The notes: generated by a model not told the origin, from the sequence alone. A DNA stretch of 64,000 nucleotides from Methylobacteriaceae bacterium (GCA_020638135.1 JACKJE010000004.1:62001-126000), one strand, 5' to 3'. Counted from the first letter of the stretch, positions 35,375 to 44,830 are shown. Numbers and translations are program-made.

Positions 35375-36245
35375 GTGAACCTCTCGCTGATCACAGAGCA
35401 ATTGCTCAACGGCGTGCAGCTGGGCGTGATGCTGTTCCTGATGTCGGCGGGGCTTACCCTCGTTTTCGGCATCATGAACTTCGTCAACCTCACGCACGGC
35501 TCGCTCTACATGATCGGCGCCTTCGCCGGCGCGGCGCGACGCAGGCGGCGACCGGCTCGTTCCTGCTCGCGATCCTTGCCGCGCCGCTCGCCGCCGCGGT
35601 TGCCGGCCTCGCGCTCGAGAGCGCGCTGCTGCGCCGCTTCTATGGCCGCGATCACCTCGACCAGGTGCTCGTCACCTTCGGCTCGATTCTCGCGCTGAAT
35701 GAAGCCACCCGCATGGTCTTCGGCTTGACCGCCACTGCGCATGAACTTGCCGCCGGCGCTCTCAGGCCATGTCGACATTTTCGGCATTCCCTATCCCGCC
35801 TTCCGGCTCGCCATTCTCATCGTCGGCCTCATCGTCGCGGGCCTGCTCTATCTCGTCATCATGCGCACGCGCATCGGCATGTGGTGCGCGCGGGCGCGAG
35901 CAACCGCCCGATCGCCTCCGCCATGGGCGTCAACGTGCCGCTCGTCTTCGCGGCCCTTTTCGGCGCGGGCGCCGCGCTCGCGGGTCTGCGGGCGTCATGG
36001 CCGGCCCCATCCTGTCGGTGCAGGTCGGCATGGGCGAACCCATCCTCATCCTCGCGCTCGTCGTCACCGTCATCGGCGGCGTCGGCTCAATTCGCGGCGC
36101 GCTGGTCGCGGCCCTGCTCGTCGGCATTGTCGACACGCTCGGCCGCGTGCTGTTGACGCCCGCGCTCGGCTCCATGGCGATCTTCGTCATGATGGCGGCC
36201 ATCCTCGCTTTCCGGCCGAAGGGCCTTTTCCCCGCCCATGGCTGA
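35375..36245 (+). CDS. livH: Branched-chain-type ABC permease LivH (four frameshifts)
   Basis: Membrane permease of about 290 residues. The start is GTG 35375 (VNLSLITEQLLNGVQLGVML). Homology runs through LTLVFGIMNFVNLTHGSLYM, then after shifts near 35530, 35757, 35893 and 35993 through GSFLLAILAAPLAAAVAGLA, HVDIFGIPYPAFRLAILIVG, GASNRPIASAMGVNVPLVFA and GEPILILALVVTVIGGVGSI, ending at 36245. The order of all segments is conserved and none is missing, so these are most likely assembly errors; otherwise the transporter would be inactive. It overlaps livM by 8 bases. Confidence 0.87.
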
Positions 36246-37254
36246 GCCCGCGACCAATCTCTCGCGCCTGCGCGAAAACATTCCGACGCTGCTGATCCTG
36301 GCGGCGCTCGCGGCGACGCCGATGATCGCGCTTGGCCTCGGCGATCCCTTCATCGTCAAGGTCGCGACCCGCGTCGTCGTCTTCGCCATCGCCGCTGTCG
36401 CGCTCAATTTCGTCGTCGGCTACGGCGGCCTCGTCAGCCTGTGCCACGCCGGCTTCTTCGGCATCGGCGGCTATGTCGTCGGCATTTTGGCCTGGCATGA
36501 TTTCAACGCCGAGCCGCTGTGGTTCTTGCCCGGCACATCCGACCTTGCGATCGCCTTGCCCGCGGCCATTCTCGTTTCCGCGATCATCGCAACGATCGTC
36601 GGCGCCATTTCGCTGCGCACCAGCGGGCCGTATTTCCTGATGATCACGCTCGCCTTCAACCAGATGTTTTATTACGGCGCGATCGCGCTGCAGAAATACG
36701 GCGGCGACGACGGCCTGCAGATCATGAGCACGATCACGCTCGGGCCTCTAGACGTCTCGAACCGCTACCGCTTCTTCTATCTCGCGCTCGCCGTCCTCGC
36801 GATTACGCTGCTGCTCGTCGGCCGCTTCGTCGACAGCCGCTTCGGCATGGTGCTGCGCGCCGCCTCGAAGAATGAAACGCGCGTCATCGCGGTCGGCGTC
36901 GATCCCTGGCTCTATCGTCTCGCCGCCTTCGTCATCTCCGCCGTGCTGACGGCCGTCGCCGGCGCGCTGCTCGCCGCTGGCCAGCAGTTCATCTCGCCCG
37001 TCGACATGGGCTGGGACCGCTCGGGCGATCTCGTTGTCATGGCCGTGCTCGGCGGCGTCGGCGTCGTCTGGGGTCCGGCAATCGGCGCAGCCGCCTTCGT
37101 CGTGCTCGAACTCGTGCTGTCCTCATGGACGACGCACTGGCAATTCGTCTTCGGCCTGCTGATCGTGCTGATCGTCGTCAGCCTGCGTGGCGGCCTCGCC
37201 GATCTCGGCCGCACGATCTTTTCGCGCGGAAGCGAGGAGGCGACGCATGGCTGA
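36238..37254 (+). CDS. livM: Branched-chain-type ABC permease LivM
   Basis: 338 residues with about nine membrane segments. The family motif region FVVGYGGLVSLCHAGFFGIGGYVVGIL is present, and the cytoplasmic loop RFVDSRFGMVLRAASKNETRVIAVGVD contains the EAA-like contact for the ATPase. It is the second permease of the transporter. The start overlaps the livH stop by 8 bases and its own end overlaps livG by 8 bases, giving a tightly coupled operon. The frame is intact. Confidence 0.94.
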   Translation: MAEPATNLSRLRENIPTLLILAALAATPMIALGLGDPFIVKVATRVVVFAIAAVALNFVVGYGGLVSLCHAGFFGIGGYVVGILAWHDFNAEPLWFLPGTSDLAIALPAAILVSAIIATIVGAISLRTSGPYFLMITLAFNQMFYYGAIALQKYGGDDGLQIMSTITLGPLDVSNRYRFFYLALAVLAITLLLVGRFVDSRFGMVLRAASKNETRVIAVGVDPWLYRLAAFVISAVLTAVAGALLAAGQQFISPVDMGWDRSGDLVVMAVLGGVGVVWGPAIGAAAFVVLELVLSSWTTHWQFVFGLLIVLIVVSLRGGLADLGRTIFSRGSEEATHG

Positions 37255-37990
37255 CGTCATCCTCCTCGTCGACCGCCTGATGAAGAGTTTCGGCGGACTG
37301 CGCGCCACCAACGATCTCTCGCTTGAAGTGTTGCGCGGCGAATGCCACGCCATCATCGGACCGAACGGCGCCGGCAAGACGACTTTCATTTCGCAATTGC
37401 AGGGCATGCTCGCGCCGGATTCCGGAACGATCACGCTCAATGGCGCCGACATCACCGGAGAACCGGCGCACCGCCGCGCCCGTCTCGGCATTGCGCGCTC
37501 CTTCCAGATCACCTCGCTGGTGCCGGATTTCTCCGTGCTCGATCACGCCGCGCTGGCGGTGCAGGCGCGGCTCGGCCATTCCTTCCGCTTCTGGAAGAAC
37601 GCGCGCCGCGATCCCGCGCTTGTCGCGCCCGCGCAGGAGGCGGTGGAAACGGTCGGCTTGGCTTCTCGCGCGAAAACGCTGGCGCGCGATCTCTCGCACG
37701 GCGAGGCGCGCCAGCTCGAACTCGCCATCGCCATCGCGCAGCAGCCGAAACTGCTGCTGCTCGACGAGCCCATGGCCGGCATGGGCCGCAAGGACGGCGT
37801 CGCCATGACGGAACTGCTCGCGCGTTTGAAGAAGGATTATTCGATCATCCTGATCGAGCACGACATGCAGGCCGTCTTCTCGCTCGCCGATCGCATCAGC
37901 GTTCTGGTCGCCGGCCATATCATCAAGACCGGCGCGCCCGAGGTCATCCGCACGGACCCCGACGTGCGCGCCGCCTATCTCGGGCATTGA
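37247..37990 (+). CDS. livG: Branched-chain-type ABC ATP-binding protein LivG
   Basis: 247 residues: Walker A GPNGAGKTTF, signature DLSHGEARQLELAIA (an LSHGE variant of LSGGQ, usual for LivG), Walker B LLLLDEPMAGM and the H-loop LIEHDMQAVF. It powers import with LivF. The ATG at 37247 overlaps livM. The frame is intact and the C-terminus ends YLGH. Confidence 0.95.
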   Translation: MADVILLVDRLMKSFGGLRATNDLSLEVLRGECHAIIGPNGAGKTTFISQLQGMLAPDSGTITLNGADITGEPAHRRARLGIARSFQITSLVPDFSVLDHAALAVQARLGHSFRFWKNARRDPALVAPAQEAVETVGLASRAKTLARDLSHGEARQLELAIAIAQQPKLLLLDEPMAGMGRKDGVAMTELLARLKKDYSIILIEHDMQAVFSLADRISVLVAGHIIKTGAPEVIRTDPDVRAAYLGH

Positions 37991-37994
37991 CGCC

Positions 37995-38701
<707 letters not shown>

Positions 38702-38708
38702 GGCGCAA

Positions 38709-39290
38709 ATGCCGAAATCCATCGACATCATCCGTGGCGAGCATCGCGCGCTCGCTTCCGTCCTCAACGCCCTGCGCGAAATCGTCGACGGCGTCGCCGC
38801 CGGCCGCTTCCAGCCGGACTTCCAGCTCCTGTCGGCCATGATGGTCTATATCGCCGACGTGCCGGAGATCGTGCACCATCCCAAGGAGGACGATCATCTG
38901 TTCGCGCGCATGAAGCTGCGCTCGCCCGATGCCGGCGTTATCATCGACCGGCTCGAGAAGGAGCATGTCGAGGGCTACGCGCTGACCCGTGAACTAGAAC
39001 ATGCGCTGGTGCGCTGGCAGGGGCTGGGGCAGGGCGCCTTCGCGCAATTCCGGGACTGCGCCACACGCTATCTCGAATTCAACTGGCGCCATCTGAACAC
39101 GGAAGAAGACGAACTCCTTCCCCTCGCGCGCCGTGATCTGAAGGCCGACGACTGGGCGGAGATCGACAGGGCCTTCACCGCGAATTTCGATCCCTTCGCC
39201 GGTCCGAACCGCGAATATGCAGCATTGTTCGACCGCATCGTCGATCTCGCCCCCGCGCCGATCGGTCACGGCGGGTCTTCGCGCGCGTGA
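38709..39290 (+). CDS. Hemerythrin HHE-domain protein
   Basis: 193 residues. Iron ligands of the four-helix hemerythrin fold are visible: IIRGEHRALASVL, IVHHPKEDDHLFARM (HHxxE), EKEHVEGYAL and HLNTEEDELLPLA. Such proteins bind a di-iron centre and may sense or carry oxygen or nitric oxide, or repair iron proteins. It begins 7 bases after livF, so it is transcribed with the transporter, an uncommon partner. Oxygen-dependent ring cleavage would give it a reason to be there, but this is inference. Confidence 0.88.
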   Translation: MPKSIDIIRGEHRALASVLNALREIVDGVAAGRFQPDFQLLSAMMVYIADVPEIVHHPKEDDHLFARMKLRSPDAGVIIDRLEKEHVEGYALTRELEHALVRWQGLGQGAFAQFRDCATRYLEFNWRHLNTEEDELLPLARRDLKADDWAEIDRAFTANFDPFAGPNREYAALFDRIVDLAPAPIGHGGSSRA

Positions 39291-39317
39291 GGCGAGAATC
39301 GCGGTATAAGGATCGCC

Positions 39318-39788
39318 ATGGCGAACCGCGAAGACTTCCACTCCATGCCCGGCCATCTGATCCGCCGCGCGCATCAGATATCCGTCGCGATCTTCATGGA
39401 GGAATGCGCCGCCCATAATGTCACGCCGGTGCAATACGCCTGCTTGTCGGAAATCGCTCGCCAGCCCGGCGTCGACGCCACACGGCTGGCGTCGGCCGTG
39501 GCCTTCGACCGCTCCACGCTCGGCAATGTGCTGGAACGGCTGGAGACGAAGGGCTGGGTCGATCGCCGTCCCTCGCCCGAAGACCGCCGCGTGAAGCTCC
39601 TGCACATCACCCAGGCTGGCGAGCAATTGCTTGACGCGATCGAGCCGGCCGTCGTCGCCACGCAAAAGAGGTTGTTGAAGCCGCTTTCGGCTGCGGACCG
39701 CAAGCTCTTCATGCGCCTCGTCGGCGAGCTGGTGGAGGGCAACAACGATGTCTCGCGCGCCCCGCTCGGGCGGGCGGACGGCGACTGA
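39318..39788 (+). CDS. MarR-family transcriptional regulator
   Basis: 156 residues. The winged helix is VTPVQYACLSEIARQPGVDATRLASAVAFDRSTLGNVLERLETKGWV with the wing RRPSPEDRRVKLLHIT. MarR proteins of this type usually repress catabolic operons and release on binding an aromatic ligand. It is the last gene of the FAH-transporter-hemerythrin run, 27 bases after the hemerythrin gene. The CAGACGTCTG palindrome at 33208 is a candidate operator. Confidence 0.92.
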   Translation: MANREDFHSMPGHLIRRAHQISVAIFMEECAAHNVTPVQYACLSEIARQPGVDATRLASAVAFDRSTLGNVLERLETKGWVDRRPSPEDRRVKLLHITQAGEQLLDAIEPAVVATQKRLLKPLSAADRKLFMRLVGELVEGNNDVSRAPLGRADGD

Positions 39789-39807
39789 CCAGGCGCTGTT
39801 TGCGCCG

Positions 39808-40236
39808 TCACCCGGCGTCAGGCGCGGTCTTGTTCTTCAGTCCCTCGAGATGAACACGCCGCGCTTGCGCCTTGCGGGCGCGCTCCTTCGCCCGGCATGG
39901 CCGGCAGAGCTTCGGTCCCGAGAAACGGTCGCCGCCGGCGATCTCGTACCACCATTTCTGCTGACGTCCGGTCCAGACTTCATTCGAGCCACAGCCCGCG
40001 CAGACGAAGGGGCGCGGTTCGTACCAGCCGCGCTGCACGAAATCGGGCGTCGACCAGGCGCTGTGGCTCGGCGCGAGCTTGGCGAGGTCTACCGGAACCG
40101 CTCCGCGCGCGATTGCAGCGCGTCGCTCCTCCTGCCGCTTGTCCTCGGCCGCCCGGCGTTCGGCGGCGGCCTGTTTCGCGCGCCTGGTCGCCTTGCGGGC
40201 CTGCAGTTCGTCGCGCTTCTGCCGGTTGCTCTTCAT
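39808..40236 (-). CDS. Small zinc-ribbon protein
   Basis: 142 residues. A long basic, alanine-rich helix (about 1-45, with many Lys/Arg and the run AAAERRAAEDKRQEERRAA) leads to one zinc ribbon FVCAGCGSNEVW...KLCRPCRAKERARK (two CxxC pairs) with the WWYEIAGG segment of the probable zinc-ribbon family. It may bind nucleic acid; the function is unknown. It converges with the MarR gene. Confidence 0.8.
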   Translation of the reverse strand: MKSNRQKRDELQARKATRRAKQAAAERRAAEDKRQEERRAAIARGAVPVDLAKLAPSHSAWSTPDFVQRGWYEPRPFVCAGCGSNEVWTGRQQKWWYEIAGGDRFSGPKLCRPCRAKERARKAQARRVHLEGLKNKTAPDAG

Positions 40237-40326
40237 GCGCGAAGTCTAGCGTTGCTGCGGGACGGCAAAGCGCGGGCGCGCACAGATCGGACTGGATTTC
40301 GCCGCGATTGCGCGCTTTATGGGCGC

Positions 40327-40722
40327 ATGTTCCTGGCCAGCCCGAAAACCGGACTTTATCTCGCCGTCGCCGCTGCGCTGGTTTTCGCCTGCGCAGGCGC
40401 GACGGCGGCCGAAAAGTCGGCGCCTGCGAAGGCCGGATCGACGCCGGCGGCGAAGGCTGCCTCCAGGCTGGATTGCCCGCGCGCCAATTATCCCGGCGAT
40501 CCCGTCTGCGCCTGGGAGGACGACGGCAAGAACCTGCCCACGCCCTCGGCCCGTGCGGTGCGCCGGGAAATCCCCGACGACGTTGTGATCAACGACCAGA
40601 TGTCGGTGAGCGGCGCCGATCCCGTCGCCATGGGCAAGCCGCCGGCGGTCGCCGGCAATCCCTATCCCGTGCGCAAGAAAGAACCGGTCGGCGGCGGCGC
40701 GGCGGTCAATTACCGGTTCTGA
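40327..40722 (+). CDS. Small secreted or periplasmic protein, unknown function
   Basis: 131 residues. The N-terminus MFLASPKTGLYLAVAAALVFACAGATAAEKSA is a signal peptide with a likely cut after TAA or, if lipidated, near the Cys in FACAG. The mature part has two cysteines (LDCPRANYPGDPVCAWED) that could form a disulfide, and ends VNYRF. I do not recognise a family. Its last 13 bases overlap the end of the convergent retron reverse transcriptase gene, so it marks one edge of the retron island. Confidence 0.7.
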   Translation: MFLASPKTGLYLAVAAALVFACAGATAAEKSAPAKAGSTPAAKAASRLDCPRANYPGDPVCAWEDDGKNLPTPSARAVRREIPDDVVINDQMSVSGADPVAMGKPPAVAGNPYPVRKKEPVGGGAAVNYRF

Positions 40723-41684
40723 TTGTCGCCCGAACTTTGAAGCAGGCGCGGTGCGCGCTTGATGTCAGTAATCGTCGACGTACCATAACGATCCTCAAGG
40801 CGCTGTATGAACTCCGGCTCAATCGAATATGCGAAAGCGAGATTCCCAGCCAACCTAGCTTGTTCCCTAATCGAGAGTTTGCCTTGGATGAATCGGTAAA
40901 CTGCAGCGCGAAGCAAACGTTTGCGTTCGTGTCCAAGTGACACTCGCTGATCGTCGGAAATCACTAAACCCGTTACGACCCGTCGATACTTCTTTGTGAC
41001 CAGAACGGTTTTGTCGGTATTCAGCTGCAGCCTAGGTGACGCGGTGTCGCGTAGCAGCTTTCGAACCTTCCGTAGCGTTCCGACCAAATTCCAAGCGCGG
41101 GGAGCAGAAAAGGTCATGTCGTCGGCGTACCGTGTGTATGTTATCCCATCACTTGCGACGAGTTTTGAGATGTGAGTGTCCAATTCGAACATGAGCACGT
41201 TCGATAATGTCGGCGAAGACGGAGCACCTATGGCGAGTCGTAGTGTCGAGGCAGTCTTCTTTCTATGAAAGAGAATACGCGAACTTAGATGTATGTCTTC
41301 AGGAGTTTCAAAAATATTGTGTTGCTTACAGTACGATTCCCAATCGACCTCTCGTAAAGATGGAAAGAAATCTTTAAAGTCCAGTTTTAAAATTGCCCCT
41401 GAGACAGTGTGTGGTTTTGCATTGTCTTTTATTGAGAGGCTGGGTCTATAGGCGGTAGCAGCCGGGTGGACCGGAAGTTTGTCCAGAACCTCATTGACGA
41501 TCACTCGCTGAAGCGCCTTAAGCTCACGCGCAGGTTGCGAAATTAGGCGCTTGCCGCCGTTTCTTTTTTCTATTTCATACGTCTTGTATCTTATCGGCGC
41601 AGTTGCTGCGATGGCACGTACATCTCGTTCACCGAGCCCGGTCTCCAAGATCAGAAGGTCCAAGAGGCTTGGGACCCTAATCAT
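40710..41684 (-). CDS. Retron-type reverse transcriptase
   Basis: 324 residues from ATG 41684. Domains in order: an N-terminal region with YEIEKRNGGKRLISQPARELK (RT motifs 1-2), the retron-only X motif NAKPH (NAxxH) at 88-92, the first catalytic Asp in LKLDFKDFFPSL (motif A), AIGAPSSPTLSNVLM (motif B), YTRYADDMTFSA with the YADD core at 186-189, and the retron Y motif VVTGLVI (VTG) at 237-242. The last 80 residues form the thumb, which recognises the msr RNA. It makes the branched msDNA from the RNA at 42621-42777. The ATG overlaps the effector stop by 4 bases (ATGA). Composition is AT-rich against the chromosome. Confidence 0.95.
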   Translation of the reverse strand: MIRVPSLLDLLILETGLGERDVRAIAATAPIRYKTYEIEKRNGGKRLISQPARELKALQRVIVNEVLDKLPVHPAATAYRPSLSIKDNAKPHTVSGAILKLDFKDFFPSLREVDWESYCKQHNIFETPEDIHLSSRILFHRKKTASTLRLAIGAPSSPTLSNVLMFELDTHISKLVASDGITYTRYADDMTFSAPRAWNLVGTLRKVRKLLRDTASPRLQLNTDKTVLVTKKYRRVVTGLVISDDQRVSLGHERKRLLRAAVYRFIQGKLSIREQARLAGNLAFAYSIEPEFIQRLEDRYGTSTITDIKRAPRLLQSSGDNQNR

Positions 41685-42619
41685 AGCCGTCCGGCTCCGA
41701 CACGTATGGCCGAGTGCCGCGCCGCGTCGACACTCTTCCAGTGTTCGCGGATTGCCAGTCTTCGCCTCATCTTGTTCTTTTCGCGAGCGCCTTCCTTCAT
41801 ACGAAAAGTGGCGGCGTCCTCGCCGCGGCCGGTATGAACGAAGTAGTCGTGAGAGCCGCGAGACACCGATTTGATCCAGCGGACGGCTTGAGCGCAAAGC
41901 AAATATCCGCGGACGGACTCGGGGCTTGAGTGCACATCAAACCTTGTCAGGAGTCCCATGATTTCAGGACCTGTAAGCGCGCCATATTCTTGAATAAGGC
42001 CGACAATCAGCTTAATGACGTGTCCGGGTCTGGAAGGATCGAAGGTTGTCGGTTCGCGTGGCTTCGACAATCGCACCTGCAAAGGAGAATCGAGCAAGTC
42101 TCGCAGTGCGTTCTTATCAACTGCGGAAGCATCCCTGTTTCGCAATCCGATGTCCCCATCGGCGATGACGTGGATCGCGTCACGTCCGACCTTCAATTCG
42201 ATTCGACGCAACGGTCCGAGCTTAATGAAAGACTTTTGATTCCAGTCGTTCTCCCTGACAATTACGAACAGCCTCTCATAAATTTCTTGAATGAAGGCAA
42301 ACGCAGCAAGCTCAGAGACGCTTCCCTCGCTCTCGCAAAATAGTATGATCAATTCAACGATTTGAGCTAAATCAGTTTCAAATATAAGAATATCGGTATA
42401 ATGGTCAAAGAAATCAAACTGTGAAGTTACTTCTTCAGCTTGAATTAGGTCGGCATTCTTAAGCGCAGGAAATTCAATGATTTTGAGAAAAGCATCTCGG
42501 AGAGATTTCGGGATCGGATCATTCAAATTGCCTGTAGGACCGCCGCATAGAAGTATTACAACAAATGGCTCTCTTACGTGGAGGCCGGCATTATCAAATT
42601 CATCTGCAAATGGTAACAA
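41681..42619 (-). CDS. Retron effector, nucleoside-deoxyribosyltransferase-like with C-terminal winged helix (RcaT/Eco1-like, type II-A)
   Basis: 312 residues from a TTG at 42619, which has AAAGG seven bases upstream and lies just after the msr-msd RNA; longer reading frames would start inside the msd hairpin. The N-terminal domain has FVVILLCGG (24-27), then ELIILFCESEGSVSELAAF (95-107) and KSFIKLGPLRRIEL. These match, from memory, the FLCGG and FPESPGSFTELGAF motifs of the Eco1/Sen2 effectors, which are NDT-like toxins held inactive by RT-msDNA. The C-terminal 100 residues (GHVIKLIVGLIQEYGALTG onward) look like a winged helix. Expected role: depletes a nucleotide or NAD-like pool on phage attack. 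Subtype is an inference from motif memory. Confidence 0.85.
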   Translation of the reverse strand: MLPFADEFDNAGLHVREPFVVILLCGGPTGNLNDPIPKSLRDAFLKIIEFPALKNADLIQAEEVTSQFDFFDHYTDILIFETDLAQIVELIILFCESEGSVSELAAFAFIQEIYERLFVIVRENDWNQKSFIKLGPLRRIELKVGRDAIHVIADGDIGLRNRDASAVDKNALRDLLDSPLQVRLSKPREPTTFDPSRPGHVIKLIVGLIQEYGALTGPEIMGLLTRFDVHSSPESVRGYLLCAQAVRWIKSVSRGSHDYFVHTGRGEDAATFRMKEGAREKNKMRRRLAIREHWKSVDAARHSAIRVGAGRL

Positions 42620-42620
42620 G

Positions 42621-42777
42621 CGCTTACCTTTGAGACTCGGAAGATGGCGACAGACCATCGAGCGGAGCGTCCCCGGGCGATGGGCTGTCGCCATCTTCCG
42701 AGTCCGCAGAACTCCGCAATAAACTTAGACCTAGCGAAACACCGGGCCATGCGCCTTTCGGCGCATACGCGTAAGCG
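42621..42777 (-). ncRNA. Retron msr-msd non-coding RNA
   Basis: On the minus strand, 5' to 3'. The a1 arm CGCTTAC (42777-42771) pairs with a2 GTAAGCG (42627-42621). A G directly follows a1 (42770) and could be the branching guanosine. msr hairpin 1 is ATGCGCC-GAAA-GGCGCAT (42766-42749). msr hairpin 2 is CCCGGTG-TTT-CGCTAGG (42746-42730), a stem with the UUU loop that retron RTs recognise. The msd hairpin has a perfect 20-bp stem (42704-42685 with 42653-42634), one mismatch, 6 more pairs and a 17-nt loop. All lie between a good promoter and the effector gene. Confidence 0.85.
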
Positions 42778-42783
42778 GCATCA

Positions 42784-42812
42784 AAAATATTTTTCTGACA
42801 GTTAGGTGTCAA
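42784..42812 (-). promoter_or_regulatory. Retron promoter
   Basis: Minus strand: TTGACA (42812-42807), 17 bases, TATTTT (42789-42784). Transcription would begin about 7 bases on, near 42777, exactly at the a1 arm of the msr-msd RNA. The inverted repeat TGACA-N6-TGTCA lies in the spacer and might be an operator. Confidence 0.75.
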
Positions 42813-43077
42813 TGGTCTGTACGCCGATGATTCGGCGATGTTCGACAAGATTTCTTGCTCTGTCGGTCAGTCCCAGCTATATGCCCTCGGGTGAAAAGCA
42901 CATCGGGCTTCGGCCCGGGCGGCTTTTCGCTTGAGCCGCTTGGTTTCGCCGGCCCGCGCCGGCCCGTTTCACACGGTGGGGTCGAAGGCTGATTGCCCGA
43001 CCGCCCGTCGGCGAAAACGAGCACCCGCAACACAAACCCCGCCGGCGCCCGCCCGTCTGGGCCCCTTAGGAGAACAT
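42813..43077 (+). other. Leader region of rpsA, no gene seen
   Basis: Between the retron promoter and rpsA I see no coding region. The DNA returns to high GC near 42890. Hairpins GGGC-TTCG-GCCC (42905-42916) and GCGGCT/AGCCGC (42919-42939) are present, and TTAGGAG lies 5 bases ahead of the rpsA ATG. CAAGA-AA-TCTTG (about 42846-42857) is a small palindrome at the island edge. The usual cmk and aroA genes are not found upstream. Confidence 0.55.
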
Positions 43078-44804
43078 ATGTCCGCTACGCACGAACGCGC
43101 GCCCTCGCGCGATGATTTTGCCGCCATGCTCGAGGAAAGCTACGGCGAGAACGAAGCTTTCGAAGGTTCGGTAATCAAGGGCAAGGTCGTCGCCATCGAG
43201 AAGGATGTCGCCGTTGTCGACCTCGGCCTGAAGACCGAAGGACGCGTGGCCCTCAAGGAATTCACCGGCCACGGCCGGGATCCGGCCCCCGGGAAGTCGG
43301 CGACACCGTGGAAGTCTATCTCGAGCGCATCGAGAACGCGCTGGGCGAAGCCGTCATTTCGCGTGACAAGGCCCGCCGCGAAGAGAGCTGGGTCAAGCTC
43401 GAGAAGGCCTTCGAGGCCAACGAGAAGGTCGAAGGCGTCATCTTCAACCAGGTCAAGGGCGGCTTCACCGTCGATCTCGACGGCGCCGTGGCCTTCCTGC
43501 CGCGCTCGCAGGTCGACATCCGTCCGATCCGCGACGTCACCCGCTCCTGGGCGTCGCCCAGCCCTTCCAGATCCTCAAGATGGATCGTCGCCGCGGCAAT
43601 ATCGTCGTGTCGCGCCGCACCGTTCTGGAAGAGAGCCGCGCCGAGCAGCGCCACGAGATCGTCGCCAACCTCGAAGAGGGTCAGGTGATCGAGGGCGTCG
43701 TGAAGAACATCACGGACTACGGCGCGTTCGTGGACCTCCGGCGGCATCGACGGCCTGCTGCATGTCACCGACATCGCCTGGCGCCGCGTCAACCACCCGA
43801 CCGAAGTGCTGAACATCGGCCAGTCGGTGAAGGTCAAGGTCATCAAGATCAACCACGAGACGCACCGCATCTCGCTGGGCGTGAAACAGCTGCAGGAAGA
43901 TCCCTGGCACGGCATCGAGGCGAAATATCCGCTGCAGGCCCGCCTGCACGGCCGCGTCACCAACATCACCGACTACGGCGCCTTCGTGGAGCTGGAGCCC
44001 GGCATCGAAGGTCTGGTGCACGTCTCGGAAATGTCCTGGACCAAGAAGAACGTCCATCCCGGCAAGATCGTCTCGACCTCTCCAGGAAGTCGACGTGCAG
44101 GTGCTGGAAGTCGATCCGGTCAAGCGCCGCATCTCGCTCGGCCTCAAGCAGACCCTGCAGAACCCGTGGGAAGCCTTCGCCGAGAAGCATCCGATCGGTT
44201 CCGAGGTCGAGGGCGAGGTCAAGAACAAGACCAATTCGGTCTGTTCCTGGGTCTGGAAGGCGACGTGGACGGCATGGTCCATCTCTCCGACCTCGACTGG
44301 AACCGTCCCGGCGAGCAGGTCATCGACGACTTCAAGAAGGGCGAGATGGTCAAGGCTCAGGTTCTCGACGTCGACGTCGAGAAGGAGCGCATCTCGCTCG
44401 GCATCAAGCAGCTCGGCAGCGATCCGTTCCAGTCCGCCAAGGGCGGCGAGGAAGGCGGCGACCTGCGCAAGGGCGGCGTCGTGACCTGCGAGATCGTCGA
44501 GGTCAAGGACGGCGGCCTCGAGGTCAAGATCGTCGGCACCGACCTGAACGCCTTCATCAAGCGTTCGGAACTCGCCCGCGATCGCGCCGACCAGCGCCCC
44601 GAGCGTTTCGCCGTCGGCGAGAAGGTGGACGCCCGCGTCACCCTGTTCGACCGCAAGGCGCGCAAGATCAGCGTGTCGATCAAGGCGCTTGAAGTGGCCG
44701 AAGAAAAGGAAGCGATCGCCCAGTACGGCTCGGCCGATTCCGGCGCCTCGCTCGGCGACATTCTCGGCGCGGCCCTCAAGGCCCGCGAGAAGAAGGGCGA
44801 ATAA
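43078..44804 (+). CDS. rpsA: 30S ribosomal protein S1 (five frameshifts)
   Basis: About 575 residues with six S1/OB repeats. The start MSATHERAPSRDDFAAMLEES follows TTAGGAG. The repeats include GSVIKGKVVAIEKDVAVVDL, GVVKNITDYGAFVDL, GRVTNITDYGAFVELEPG and GLFLGLEGDVDGMVHLSDL. The reading frame changes near 43290, 43543, 43737, 44082 and 44240, by one base each time, without loss of homology. S1 brings mRNA to the ribosome and is essential, so the lesions must be sequence errors. It starts the conserved block rpsA-sppA-ihfB-lapA. Confidence 0.94.
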
Positions 44805-44830
44805 GCCTCTTCTTCGCCTGAAGAAACAAG

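Noticed and set aside
40710..41684. Group II intron or diversity-generating RT
   Set aside because: No maturase domain, intron ends or template repeat are seen, and the NAxxH and VTG motifs are retron-specific.
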